Below are positions 1-5,914 of a stretch of 5,914 nt of DNA, in pieces (position 1 is the first letter of the stretch; every line of letters starts with the position of its first letter). Under the pieces are notes generated by a model. That model did not search any database. It was not told the origin of the DNA and saw only the letters and a program-made list of their open reading frames with translations. Source of the stretch: an uncultured Collinsella sp. (GTDB taxonomy: Bacteria; Actinomycetota; Coriobacteriia; Coriobacteriales; Coriobacteriaceae); NCBI GenBank assembly GCA_900549535.1, contig UROR01000122.1:1-5914 (forward strand), read 5' to 3'. A program made the position numbers and the translations under genes.

Positions 1-43
1 AGCTCCAGCAATGGAAACGCCACGCTATCGTCACCAACAGCGA

Positions 44-141
44 AAACGCCCCTAAGCGAGCAAGGTGACGTGAAAGAGGAGGGACGCGTACTTTGGTACG
101 CGACCGACGATTGAACGTCAGGTTGCCGCTTAGGGGCGTTT
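44..141 (+). ncRNA. 98-nt structured RNA-like element with tandem G·A pairs
   Basis: An outer 15-bp perfect inverted repeat (44-58 with 127-141) encloses a GCAA/TTGC stem (60-63 with 123-126), a GG/GG internal loop, a TGACGT/ACGTCA stem (66-71 with 115-120) and a perfect 7-bp cap hairpin CGCGTAC-TTTG-GTACGCG (85-102). The purine-rich segment 72-84 lies opposite 103-114. On the plus strand it aligns as G·A, A·G, A-U, A-U, G·A, A·G, G-C, G·A, A·G, G-C, G-C. The minus strand would put C and U at the mismatches, so the plus strand looks like the folding strand. I do not recognise the function. Candidates are a Collinsella structured RNA (a 'Collinsella-1' motif has been described, but I cannot test the match), a dispersed intergenic repeat, or an elaborate terminator. 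Confidence 0.45.
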
Positions 142-155
142 GCAGCGTCGAGCTG

Positions 156-181
156 TTACGCGGTTTGGTAAAACCGCGTAA
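156..181 (-). terminator. perfect 11-bp hairpin behind the M20 peptidase gene
   Basis: TTACGCGGTTT (156-166) and its exact complement (171-181) enclose the tetraloop GGTA. The hairpin begins two bases past the TAA stop of the M20 peptidase gene (184-186). The position and the A/T-ended stem fit a transcription terminator for that gene. There is no U-run directly after the stem on the minus strand, so termination may be weak, or the hairpin may protect the mRNA 3' end. Confidence 0.55.
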
Positions 182-183
182 CT

Positions 184-1620
184 TTAAAGCTCCAACTCGT
201 TAAGGCGCAAGATTGCCACGATATAGATCTTGAGCGCCTGCTTGAGCTGTTCTTCGCTGGCACACTCGTTGGGGCCGTGCATCTGGCCGCCCCACGCGGG
301 CAGCTCAAGGCCGGTCTCCTCGGGACCAAACGACACGGCGCGGGCAAAGTTGCGTGCGTACGTGCCACCGCCCATGGCGAAGGGCTCGGCATGCTTACCC
401 GTAAACTCGTTATAGGTATCAATAAGCGCCTTCACGGCCGGATCGTCGGCAGAGACCGAGAACGGCACCTTCGCACGACCCACACGGCACGTCACGCCAA
501 AACGGCCCACGAGCGGGTCGAGCTGCTCGCGGATGGTATCGGCACTCGTACTGTCGGGGAAGCGCACGTCGATGACCTGCTCAATATGGCCATCCGCCAC
601 GCGGATGACGCCAGCGTTGCAGGTAAGCGGGCCAAACGCCGGACTCGTCGCATCGATACCCAGGCCGCGGCCATAGGCATCCGCATGCACAAAGGCCAGG
701 AACTTGACGAACTCGTGCTCGGCAGGCGTCAGCAGGCGCTCGTCGCGTGCACCAAACGCGTCCTCGGCCTCACGCAGATACGACACGATCAGGCCGACGG
801 CATTGATCGTCCCCTCGGGCATCGAGGCGTGACCGCCAATACCGTGGGCGAAAATCTGCGCATGCCCGTTATCGAGTGTCGTGATCTCCAGGCGGTCGAC
901 GTTCTCAACGGGCACCGGCAGCTCATCGGCGGAAATCGCAAGTTCGCAGATGGACTGCGACGGGATAGCGTTACTCGCCTCGGCACCGCTCCACGATACG
1001 ATGCGCCCTCCATCGATCTTGGGGCTCACAAACGTCGCCCCAAACTGGCCCTTCTCGGCATTGCAGACCGGGAACTCGGCATCAGGCGTAAACAGAAAGT
1101 CAGGGTTGGGGTAGTTCTCCAGATAATGGTGAACGTCGGACATGCCCACTTCCTCATCGCAGCCCAGCAGCGCGCGGAAGGTGTAGCGCGGCACAATGCC
1201 GTGCTTGAGCAGGTACGCGCCGGCATAAAGCGACAGCACTGCCGGGCCCTTGTCGTCGATCACGCCGCGACCGAGCAACCAGCCCTCGCGACGCTCCATC
1301 GCGAACGGGTCGGTGTTCCAGCCAGGGCCGGCGGGAACCACGTCCACGTGGCAGATAGTCGCGAGCTGCTTGTCGCCGCGGCCCGGGATATCGGCGATTC
1401 CCGCATAGCCCTCGTCGTCGCTCGTCTGATAGCCGAGCTTCTGCGCGATGCCGAGCGCGCAATCGAGCGCGTCACGGACCGGGCGGCCAAACGGCGCGCC
1501 GGGCTCCGCATCGGCAGAAACTGCCACGGAAGGATAACTCACCAGCTGCTCGATATCAGCGACGACATCCTCCCAGACCTCGTCGACATACTCAGCGACG
1601 CTCTGCTCCACCTGATTCAT
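184..1620 (-). CDS. M20 family metallopeptidase, PepV/Sapep-like dipeptidase
   Basis: This 478-aa cytoplasmic zinc peptidase of family M20 probably hydrolyses dipeptides or short peptides as a di-zinc enzyme. Metal and catalytic residues are all present: H91 and D93 in HVDVVP, D122 in GRGVIDDKGP, E156-E157 in GCDEEVG, D180 in FTPDAEFP and H448 in MHGPNE. The lid domain carries HGIGGHASMPEG, which supplies the usual second-site histidine. Length matches PepV-type dipeptidases (about 470 aa). I chose the ATG at 1620 because AAGGAGGT (1626-1633) lies 5 nt upstream and the protein then begins with the usual helical N-terminus. The open frame extends 65 codons further but reads as low-complexity Arg/Ser inside the upstream gene. 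No signal peptide is seen. The gene follows the HAD phosphatase by 55 bp and is probably co-transcribed. Substrate is not predictable; carnosinase-like or succinyl-diaminopimelate desuccinylase-like activities are less likely alternatives. Confidence 0.93.
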   Translation of the reverse strand: MNQVEQSVAEYVDEVWEDVVADIEQLVSYPSVAVSADAEPGAPFGRPVRDALDCALGIAQKLGYQTSDDEGYAGIADIPGRGDKQLATICHVDVVPAGPGWNTDPFAMERREGWLLGRGVIDDKGPAVLSLYAGAYLLKHGIVPRYTFRALLGCDEEVGMSDVHHYLENYPNPDFLFTPDAEFPVCNAEKGQFGATFVSPKIDGGRIVSWSGAEASNAIPSQSICELAISADELPVPVENVDRLEITTLDNGHAQIFAHGIGGHASMPEGTINAVGLIVSYLREAEDAFGARDERLLTPAEHEFVKFLAFVHADAYGRGLGIDATSPAFGPLTCNAGVIRVADGHIEQVIDVRFPDSTSADTIREQLDPLVGRFGVTCRVGRAKVPFSVSADDPAVKALIDTYNEFTGKHAEPFAMGGGTYARNFARAVSFGPEETGLELPAWGGQMHGPNECASEEQLKQALKIYIVAILRLNELEL

Positions 1621-1625
1621 GGACG

Positions 1626-1633
1626 ACCTCCTT
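1626..1633 (-). promoter_or_regulatory. ribosome binding site of the M20 peptidase gene
   Basis: AAGGAGGT on the minus strand is a near-perfect complement to the 16S 3' end, 5 nt before the ATG at 1620. It fixes the start against longer in-frame alternatives. Confidence 0.85.
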
Positions 1634-1675
1634 ACCAATGAGCGACGGGTACGCCCGCCCCTCACATTATGTCTA

Positions 1676-2338
1676 TTAGATAGCGAAAAGTTTAGCAAGC
1701 TCGGCCACCGAGTGCACCACCGCATCGGCGCCCGCGGCCTCGTGCTCCCCCGGCGCTGCCGCGCCCGAATAGATGCCGATGCACGGCACGCCCATCGCGT
1801 GCGCGCCCTCCACATCGTTAAAGCGATCGCCGATCATCACGGCATCGTCGGCCGTCGCGCCGAGCGCCGCCAGGGCATCGCGAACCGAATCGGCCTTGGT
1901 CTCGCGTCCCTGCGGCGGATTCATGCCAACCACCGCCTCAAACTGCGAAAGCCCCAGCTCGCCCACCATGTCAATGCACTTTGCCTCCATGCGTGACGTC
2001 GCCACGGCCAAGCGATGCCCCTGCGCGACAAGGCCATCGAGCAGCTCGGGGATTCCATCGAACACGGGATACTCTTCCGGTCCCAGCTCATCAAAAAAGG
2101 CACGGTACTCGTCGGCCACCACAAGCGACTCCTCGCGCGTAAAGCCGTAAAAGTCGTGGAAGCTCTTCCACAGCGGAGGCCCGATCATGCGACGCAGGTC
2201 ACCCATCTGCGCCTCCGAAAACCCGCGCGCGGCCAACGTCTTGCGCGTCGAGGTCATCACCGCTCGACCCGTATCTGCCACCGTGCCATCGAAATCAAAC
2301 AGCACGACCGGCCGCTTGCATATCTCCAGCGCCTCCAT
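1676..2338 (-). CDS. HAD superfamily hydrolase, phosphoglycolate phosphatase-like
   Basis: This 220-aa protein is a haloacid dehalogenase-type phosphatase. Motif I is DFDGTVADT, with nucleophile D15 and acid/base D17. Motif II is ATSR (T114 or S115), motif III is K148 in ETKADS, and motif IV is GDRFND (D171, D175). The insert at roughly residues 24-95 is a helical cap (subclass I) and contains the IGPPLWKSF segment typical of Gph/PpaX-like phosphatases. The substrate could be phosphoglycolate, a sugar phosphate, pyrophosphate or a nucleotide; the sequence does not decide. I chose the ATG at 2338 because AGAGGG (2345-2350) lies 6 nt upstream. An ATG two codons earlier (2344) would abut that site, and a GTG at 2371 would add 11 residues. 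The gene is first in a likely two-gene unit with the M20 peptidase and diverges from degV. Confidence 0.9.
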   Translation of the reverse strand: MEALEICKRPVVLFDFDGTVADTGRAVMTSTRKTLAARGFSEAQMGDLRRMIGPPLWKSFHDFYGFTREESLVVADEYRAFFDELGPEEYPVFDGIPELLDGLVAQGHRLAVATSRMEAKCIDMVGELGLSQFEAVVGMNPPQGRETKADSVRDALAALGATADDAVMIGDRFNDVEGAHAMGVPCIGIYSGAAAPGEHEAAGADAVVHSVAELAKLFAI

Positions 2339-2380
2339 CGGCATCCCTCTTCCCCAGTTGACGATTTCCACACCGACACT

Positions 2381-2438
2381 TCAAACTGTTGACTATTCAA
2401 CAATTGAACCTATAAATGTGGAACGACTCCACTATACT
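2381..2438 (+). promoter_or_regulatory. degV promoter region with TTGA/TCAA operator-like repeats
   Basis: TTGACT (2389-2394) and TATAAA (2411-2416) are 16 bp apart and make a plausible sigma-70-type promoter for degV. A second -10-like TATACT is at 2433-2438. Overlapping it on the opposite strand is TATAGT (2431-2436), with a possible -35 TTCTGA (2454-2459) for the HAD gene 17 bp away. Alternating TCAA and TTGA boxes at 2381, 2389, 2397 and 2404 form overlapping small palindromes across the -35, as an operator would. No regulator can be named. Confidence 0.45.
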
Positions 2439-2494
2439 TGTCGCACTTTGCTCTCAGAAGGCGGCGCTGCCGCGCCCCAACGAAAGGTGCAATT

Positions 2495-3355
2495 ATGTCT
2501 TTTGCCATCATAACCGACTCCACGTCGGACATCTCCCCCGCCCGCGCCCAAGAGCTCGGCATTTACGTGATTCCGCTACATGTGATTATCGAGGGCGAGG
2601 ACCTGCTCGACCAGGTGCAGATTACCGCCGAGGAATACGTCGCCCGCATGGCTGGCTCCGAGGAGTTGCCGCACACCTCGCAGCCGAGCGCCGGCGAGTT
2701 CAAGGCACTCTTTGACCGCGTGCGCGCCGACGGCCACGATAGCGCCATCTTTATCTCGCTGTGCAGCGAGTGGTCCGCCTGCTATGCCAACGCCAGTTTG
2801 ACGGCCGAAACGCACGAGCTGGACGTGCGCTGCATCGACTCGCGCACCGGCTCGGGTGCCGAGGGTCTGCTGGTGGAGTACGCGCTGGCCATGCGCGAGG
2901 ACGGCCGTAGCCTAGACGAGACCGAGGCGCAGATCCGCGCGACGCTGCCCGACGCACACCTGTTGCTGATTCCCCGCACGCTCGAGAACCTCGTTAAGAA
3001 CGGCCGCGCGCCCAAGCTCGCCGGCCAGCTCACGCAGATGCTCAACATTCGCCTGGCCGTTTCGCCGGAGTGGCAGTCGGGCGAGATCAAGGCCATCAAG
3101 AAGGGTCGCGGCGCCAAGCGCATCGTCGCCAACACCATGGCCGATTGCCTCGCATTTTTGGCCGAGCATCCGGGCTCCAGCGTTCGCGTGCTCACAACCG
3201 GCGCTGCCGAGGAGCAGGGGCTCGTCAACCAAGCGCTCGCAGGCCAGGACTACGTAGACGCCGGCACCGGCCCCATCGGCTGCACCATCGCCACCCATGT
3301 AGGCGTCGACGCCATCGCCATCAGCTACTGTCCCCGCTACCAGCCCATTCACTAG
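2495..3355 (+). CDS. DegV family fatty-acid-binding protein (FakB-like)
   Basis: The 286-aa protein has the two-domain DegV fold, which in known members binds a fatty acid and can present it to the kinase FakA for phosphorylation and entry into lipid synthesis. Visible marks are the start IITDSTSDIS (residues 5-14), the TSQPS loop (61-65), DSRTGSGAEG (115-124), RTLENLVKNGRAPK (161-174), VSPEWQSGEIKAIKKGRG (189-206, the kinase-docking region in this family) and IATHVGVDAIAI (265-276) with H268. The usual L-S-G-T-Y acyl-binding segment reads W-S-A-C-Y at 93-97. Length is normal for the family. I chose the ATG at 2495 because GAAAGG (2482-2487) lies 7 nt upstream; an in-frame TTG at 2438 would add 19 Arg-rich residues unlike family N-termini. 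It stands alone, diverging from the HAD gene and converging on LOG. No fakA-like gene is visible. Confidence 0.92.
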   Translation: MSFAIITDSTSDISPARAQELGIYVIPLHVIIEGEDLLDQVQITAEEYVARMAGSEELPHTSQPSAGEFKALFDRVRADGHDSAIFISLCSEWSACYANASLTAETHELDVRCIDSRTGSGAEGLLVEYALAMREDGRSLDETEAQIRATLPDAHLLLIPRTLENLVKNGRAPKLAGQLTQMLNIRLAVSPEWQSGEIKAIKKGRGAKRIVANTMADCLAFLAEHPGSSVRVLTTGAAEEQGLVNQALAGQDYVDAGTGPIGCTIATHVGVDAIAISYCPRYQPIH

Positions 3356-3370
3356 GGGCACCTTTACTAC

Positions 3371-3433
3371 TTGCGGTGGAATAGGGACCGTTTTTGGCTT
3401 ATCAGCCGCAAATCAATCCCTATTCCACCGCAA
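3371..3433. repeat. 17-bp perfect inverted repeat with 29-nt loop
   Basis: TTGCGGTGGAATAGGGA (3371-3387) is exactly complemented at 3417-3433. The loop holds a smaller GGCT-TATC-AGCC hairpin (3396-3407). CCGCAA also occurs inside the loop (3406-3411), so the 5' end of the stem has two possible partners. It begins 16 bp after the degV stop. The stem is not followed by a U-run on either strand, so it is more likely a palindromic intergenic repeat or a processing/stability hairpin than a canonical terminator. Confidence 0.6.
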
Positions 3434-3455
3434 CTTAGAAGCAGTTCATTTGGAA

Positions 3456-3505
3456 CGGGCTAAAAAGAATGGTATCAAACGTTTCAGACCAGTCTTTTTA
3501 GCCCG
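3456..3505. terminator. long hairpin between convergent degV and LOG genes, probably bidirectional
   Basis: CGGGCTAAAAAGA (3456-3468) pairs perfectly with 3493-3505. After one mismatch the stem continues with TGGT/ACCA (3470-3473 with 3488-3491). The A5/T5 tracts lie within the arms. Placement midway between two converging genes, 17 bp past the LOG stop on the minus strand, favours a shared terminator. TTTT follows at 3511-3514 on the plus side. Confidence 0.6.
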
Positions 3506-3521
3506 CCCCATTTTAGCTACC

Positions 3522-4139
3522 CTACATCAGCCCGCTCAGGGCGATGTCGACGGCCTCGTTGAGGTCGTCGGTAATGTGCACCAGCTCTGGATCGAGCGGA
3601 CTGATCATGCCGGCATCCATCACCGGGCCGTTGAGCCAGTCGAACAGGCCCTGCCAGTACTCGCCGCCCACCAGCACGAGTGGCATGCGCTTGACCTTGT
3701 GCGTCTGCACCAGCGTGAGCACCTCGAACATCTCGTCGAGCGTGCCAAACCCGCCGGGAAACACGATGGCGCCCGAGCTGTATTTGACGAACATGGTCTT
3801 GCGCACAAAGAAGTAGCGGAAGTCCATACCGAGGTTCACGTATTTGTTGAGCCCCTGCTCGTGCGGCAATTCAATGCCCAAGCCAACTGACTTGCCGTTG
3901 ACGCTCGCCGCTCCCCTGTTGGCCGCCTCCATGATGCCGGGGCCGCCACCGGTGATAACCGCCACGCCGCGCTGGGCAATCTTACGGCCGACCGCGCGCG
4001 CCGCCTTGTAGAGTGGATCGGTCTTGGGCGTGCGGGCGCTGCCGAAGATGGTCACTGCAGGACCAAGCTCGGCAAGCGCGCCGAAGCCATCGACAAACTC
4101 GGCCTGGATGCGCAGCACGCGCCACGGATCGGCGTGCAA
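3522..4139 (-). CDS. LOG family protein, catalytic-domain part (downstream of the TGA)
   Basis: These 205 codons hold a complete LOG/lysine-decarboxylase-like Rossmann domain. The motifs are FGSART (32-37), ITGGGPGIMEAANRGA (62-77), FFVRKTMF (110-117, with the conserved Arg) and VFPGGFGTLDEMFE (126-139, with catalytic E136). Enzymes with PGGxGTxxE remove the base from nucleoside 5'-monophosphates (phosphoribohydrolase; cytokinin-activating in plants and some actinobacteria). The fragment's length matches compact LOG proteins. Its first codon is TTG directly after the TGA, with no convincing ribosome site, so expression would need readthrough or termination-reinitiation. The native product is more likely the 252-residue form starting at 4280. 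It converges on degV and lies downstream of tgt. Confidence 0.85.
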   Translation of the reverse strand: MHADPWRVLRIQAEFVDGFGALAELGPAVTIFGSARTPKTDPLYKAARAVGRKIAQRGVAVITGGGPGIMEAANRGAASVNGKSVGLGIELPHEQGLNKYVNLGMDFRYFFVRKTMFVKYSSGAIVFPGGFGTLDEMFEVLTLVQTHKVKRMPLVLVGGEYWQGLFDWLNGPVMDAGMISPLDPELVHITDDLNEAVDIALSGLM

Positions 4140-4280
4140 TCAGTCGGTCGAATCTTCAGGCGCCAGCAGGTTGGCGTAGGTGTTGTCCTTAGGAATCATG
4201 GGGCCGCGCATGACCACGGGACCGCGGCGGTACGTCTCGTCGTAGGCGGGCTCGCCCTCGACATTCTCGTTCTTAATCAT
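3522..4280 (-). pseudogene. LOG family (TIGR00730) gene interrupted by an in-frame TGA at codon 47
   Basis: The full reading frame starts at the ATG at 4280, with AGGAG (4286-4290) 5 nt upstream, and ends with TAG at 3522-3524. It is 252 codons plus stop. Codon 47 (4140-4142) is TGA. Codons on both sides stay in one frame and read as one actinobacterial LOG protein: the N-terminus ends RRGPVVMRGPMIPKDNTYAN then LLAPEDSTD, followed by the stop and then LHADPWRVLRIQAEF. Related proteins have a D-W-[VL]-H-x-D-P-W-R-V-L segment here (family knowledge), so the TGA replaces a Trp TGG by one G-to-A change. It may be a true nonsense mutation, a base-call error or a recoding event. The downstream part keeps the whole catalytic domain. 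Confidence 0.7.
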
Positions 4281-4285
4281 GGGTG

Positions 4286-4290
4286 CTCCT
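4286..4290 (-). promoter_or_regulatory. ribosome binding site for the full-length LOG frame
   Basis: AGGAG on the minus strand is 5 nt before the ATG at 4280. It shows that translation is meant to start upstream of the TGA at 4140-4142 and not at the TTG after it. Confidence 0.75.
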
Positions 4291-4296
4291 ATCGAG

Positions 4297-4344
4297 AAAA
4301 AGAAAAACGGGCGGGGTCGACGCCATGCGTCAAACACCCGCCCG
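4297..4344 (-). terminator. intrinsic terminator between tgt and LOG (possible attenuator)
   Basis: On the minus strand an 8-bp all-GC stem (4337-4344 with 4308-4315) encloses an inner GACGC-CAT-GCGTC hairpin (4319-4331, plus-strand coordinates) and is followed at once by TTTTTCTTTTT (4307-4297). This is a classic Rho-independent terminator, reading in the direction of tgt and LOG. It is about 150 nt after the tgt stop, and its U-tract ends 6 nt before the LOG ribosome site. Besides ending tgt transcription, it could act as an attenuator for LOG. Confidence 0.85.
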
Positions 4345-4493
4345 AGCATCAACTATTCGGTATGGTACCCACGATGCATCAAGCACTTGCAAGCTATCGG
4401 TCAGCGGTCGTGCACACGGTGTTAGCGAACGTGATAACCGGCCGGCGCTCGCCCCTTGCTGTTGCCCGCGCTCTGCAAGCGCCCGCGCCGCTC
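4345..4493 (-). other. untranslated space between tgt and the terminator; possible LOG leader
   Basis: No gene is seen here. On the minus strand the first part is very GC-rich and has a small GCGCT/AGCGC hairpin (4468-4482). The later part is less GC-rich and could hold a LOG promoter, with TTGCAA and a weak TACCAT about 19 bp downstream, but neither is convincing. Any transcript started here would have to pass the terminator to reach LOG. No known riboswitch signature is recognised. Confidence 0.35.
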
Positions 4494-5633
<1,140 letters not shown>

Positions 5634-5642
5634 AAACTGGAA

Positions 5643-5676
5643 CTCCTTGGTTGCGGTTCATACGCAAACCATTATA
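5643..5676 (-). promoter_or_regulatory. tgt ribosome site and -10 box
   Basis: On the minus strand TATAAT (5671-5676), a perfect -10, precedes AAGGAG (5643-5648) and the tgt ATG. The expected -35 position (about 5694-5699) reads CGGTGC, a poor match, so an activator or a non-standard spacing is possible. The implied leader is only about 30 nt, leaving no room for a preQ1 riboswitch. Confidence 0.5.
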
Positions 5677-5719
5677 CGGGCAACCCGCAAGAAGCACCGA
5701 CTCGACAGAAACTGGTGCA

Positions 5720-5842
5720 TTAAATGACTAGTCGTCGGGGACAATCTTCAGCGCCATCTTGCAAAGGAGTGTCCCAATCTGCCGGCACTTAGGGACTGTC
5801 CCCAAGTGCCGGCAAGAGTGCCCCTTATGACTAGTCATTTAA
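5720..5842. repeat. 123-bp nested inverted-repeat element, MITE/REP-like
   Basis: Perfect 14-bp ends (5720-5733, TTAAATGACTAGTC, with 5829-5842) enclose further nested pairs. These are TCTTGC/GCAAGA (5757-5762 with 5812-5817) and an 11-bp perfect arm TGCCGGCACTT (5780-5790 with 5804-5814), whose loop itself pairs GGGA/TCCC. GGGGACA (5737-5743) can also pair with TGTCCCC (5797-5803), competing with the loop pairing. No direct target duplication is obvious at the edges and no protein is encoded. It fits a non-autonomous mobile repeat or a REP-type palindrome cluster. An unusually complex terminator for whatever lies to its right is the alternative. Confidence 0.55.
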
Positions 5843-5861
5843 GAACGTCCATTACAGTCGA

Positions 5862-5895
5862 AATTGTCAGCCCGGGACCGTCTCGGGCTACGATT
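5862..5895. other. hairpin near the right edge
   Basis: AGCCCGGGA (5869-5877) pairs with TCTCGGGCT (5881-5889) through one G-U and a CCG loop. The stem extends, after a bulged C, by six pairs (5862-5867 with 5890-5895, one of them G-U). Both strands around it have short open frames, so it may lie within the end of a gene cut by the window edge. Its role is unknown. Confidence 0.35.
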
Positions 5896-5914
5896 GAGGC
5901 GCGCCCAGAACGGG

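Noticed and set aside
1..114. Plus-strand open frame from the window edge ending in GDVKEEGRVLWYATDD and TGA at 112-114, and another ending NSENAPKRAR with TGA at 66-68.
   Set aside because: Both run into the inverted-repeat element, no start is visible, and two frames look equally plausible; nothing decides between them or shows that either is real.
277..1641. 454-codon plus-strand open frame opposite the M20 peptidase gene.
   Set aside because: It is Arg/His/Ala-rich with no domain and is the antisense shadow of a strongly supported gene in GC-rich DNA.
1646..1657. CGGG-TACG-CCCG mini-hairpin between the HAD and M20 genes.
   Set aside because: A four-pair stem is too short to call a terminator, and the two genes are likely co-transcribed.
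2461..2473. GCGGC-GCT-GCCGC hairpin in the degV leader.
   Set aside because: It is short, with a three-base loop, in GC-rich DNA; it leaves the ribosome site free and could easily arise by chance.
3522..4280. Genome-wide UGA-to-Trp recoding as the reason for the TGA in the LOG gene.
   Set aside because: All other Trp codons in the five genes are TGG and no other gene has an in-frame TGA, so a local mutation or base-call error is simpler.
5634..5719. preQ1 riboswitch in front of tgt.
   Set aside because: A perfect -10 lies only about 40 bp before the start codon, and I see no H-type pseudoknot with an A-rich tail in the short leader.

Overview
The window is GC-rich, roughly 60% by eye. It looks like the chromosome of a high-GC actinobacterium, most likely a Coriobacteriia such as Collinsella. 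That call rests on three things: the strong AAGGAGGT-type ribosome sites, the LOG protein with the actinobacterial 'LHADPWRVLRIQAEF' entry segment, and intergenic spaces full of long perfect inverted repeats. The genus is an inference from style and family resemblance, not a search result.

Layout, left to right. Positions 1-183 hold no confident gene. They contain a 98-nt, almost fully base-paired element (44-141) and a second perfect hairpin (156-181) just behind the first gene. Next come two minus-strand genes 55 bp apart, transcribed HAD phosphatase then M20 dipeptidase (2338-1676, then 1620-184). A divergent promoter region (about 2345-2494) separates them from a plus-strand degV gene (2495-3355). 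Convergent to degV is a minus-strand LOG-family gene (3522-4280). The space between them (3356-3521) carries two long hairpins. Upstream of LOG, also on the minus strand, is tgt (4494-5633). Between tgt and LOG is a textbook intrinsic terminator whose U-tract ends only a few bases before the LOG ribosome site. The last 280 bases hold the tgt promoter, a nested repeat with 14-bp terminal inverted repeats (5720-5842) and another hairpin.

The genes are mostly housekeeping: tRNA queuosine modification (tgt), a fatty-acid-binding DegV protein, peptide or amino-acid scavenging (M20 dipeptidase), a small-molecule phosphatase and a nucleotide phosphoribohydrolase-like LOG protein. They do not form one pathway, and I see no defence, CRISPR, toxin or secondary-metabolite system.

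The most interesting signals lie outside the ordinary gene calls. First, the 44-141 element would fold on the plus strand with three consecutive tandem G·A/A·G pairs, which points to a structured RNA rather than a plain terminator. Second, the LOG gene has an in-frame TGA where its relatives have tryptophan. Third, a terminator abuts the LOG ribosome site, so the gene sits behind a possible attenuator. Fourth, a MITE-like nested repeat lies upstream of tgt.
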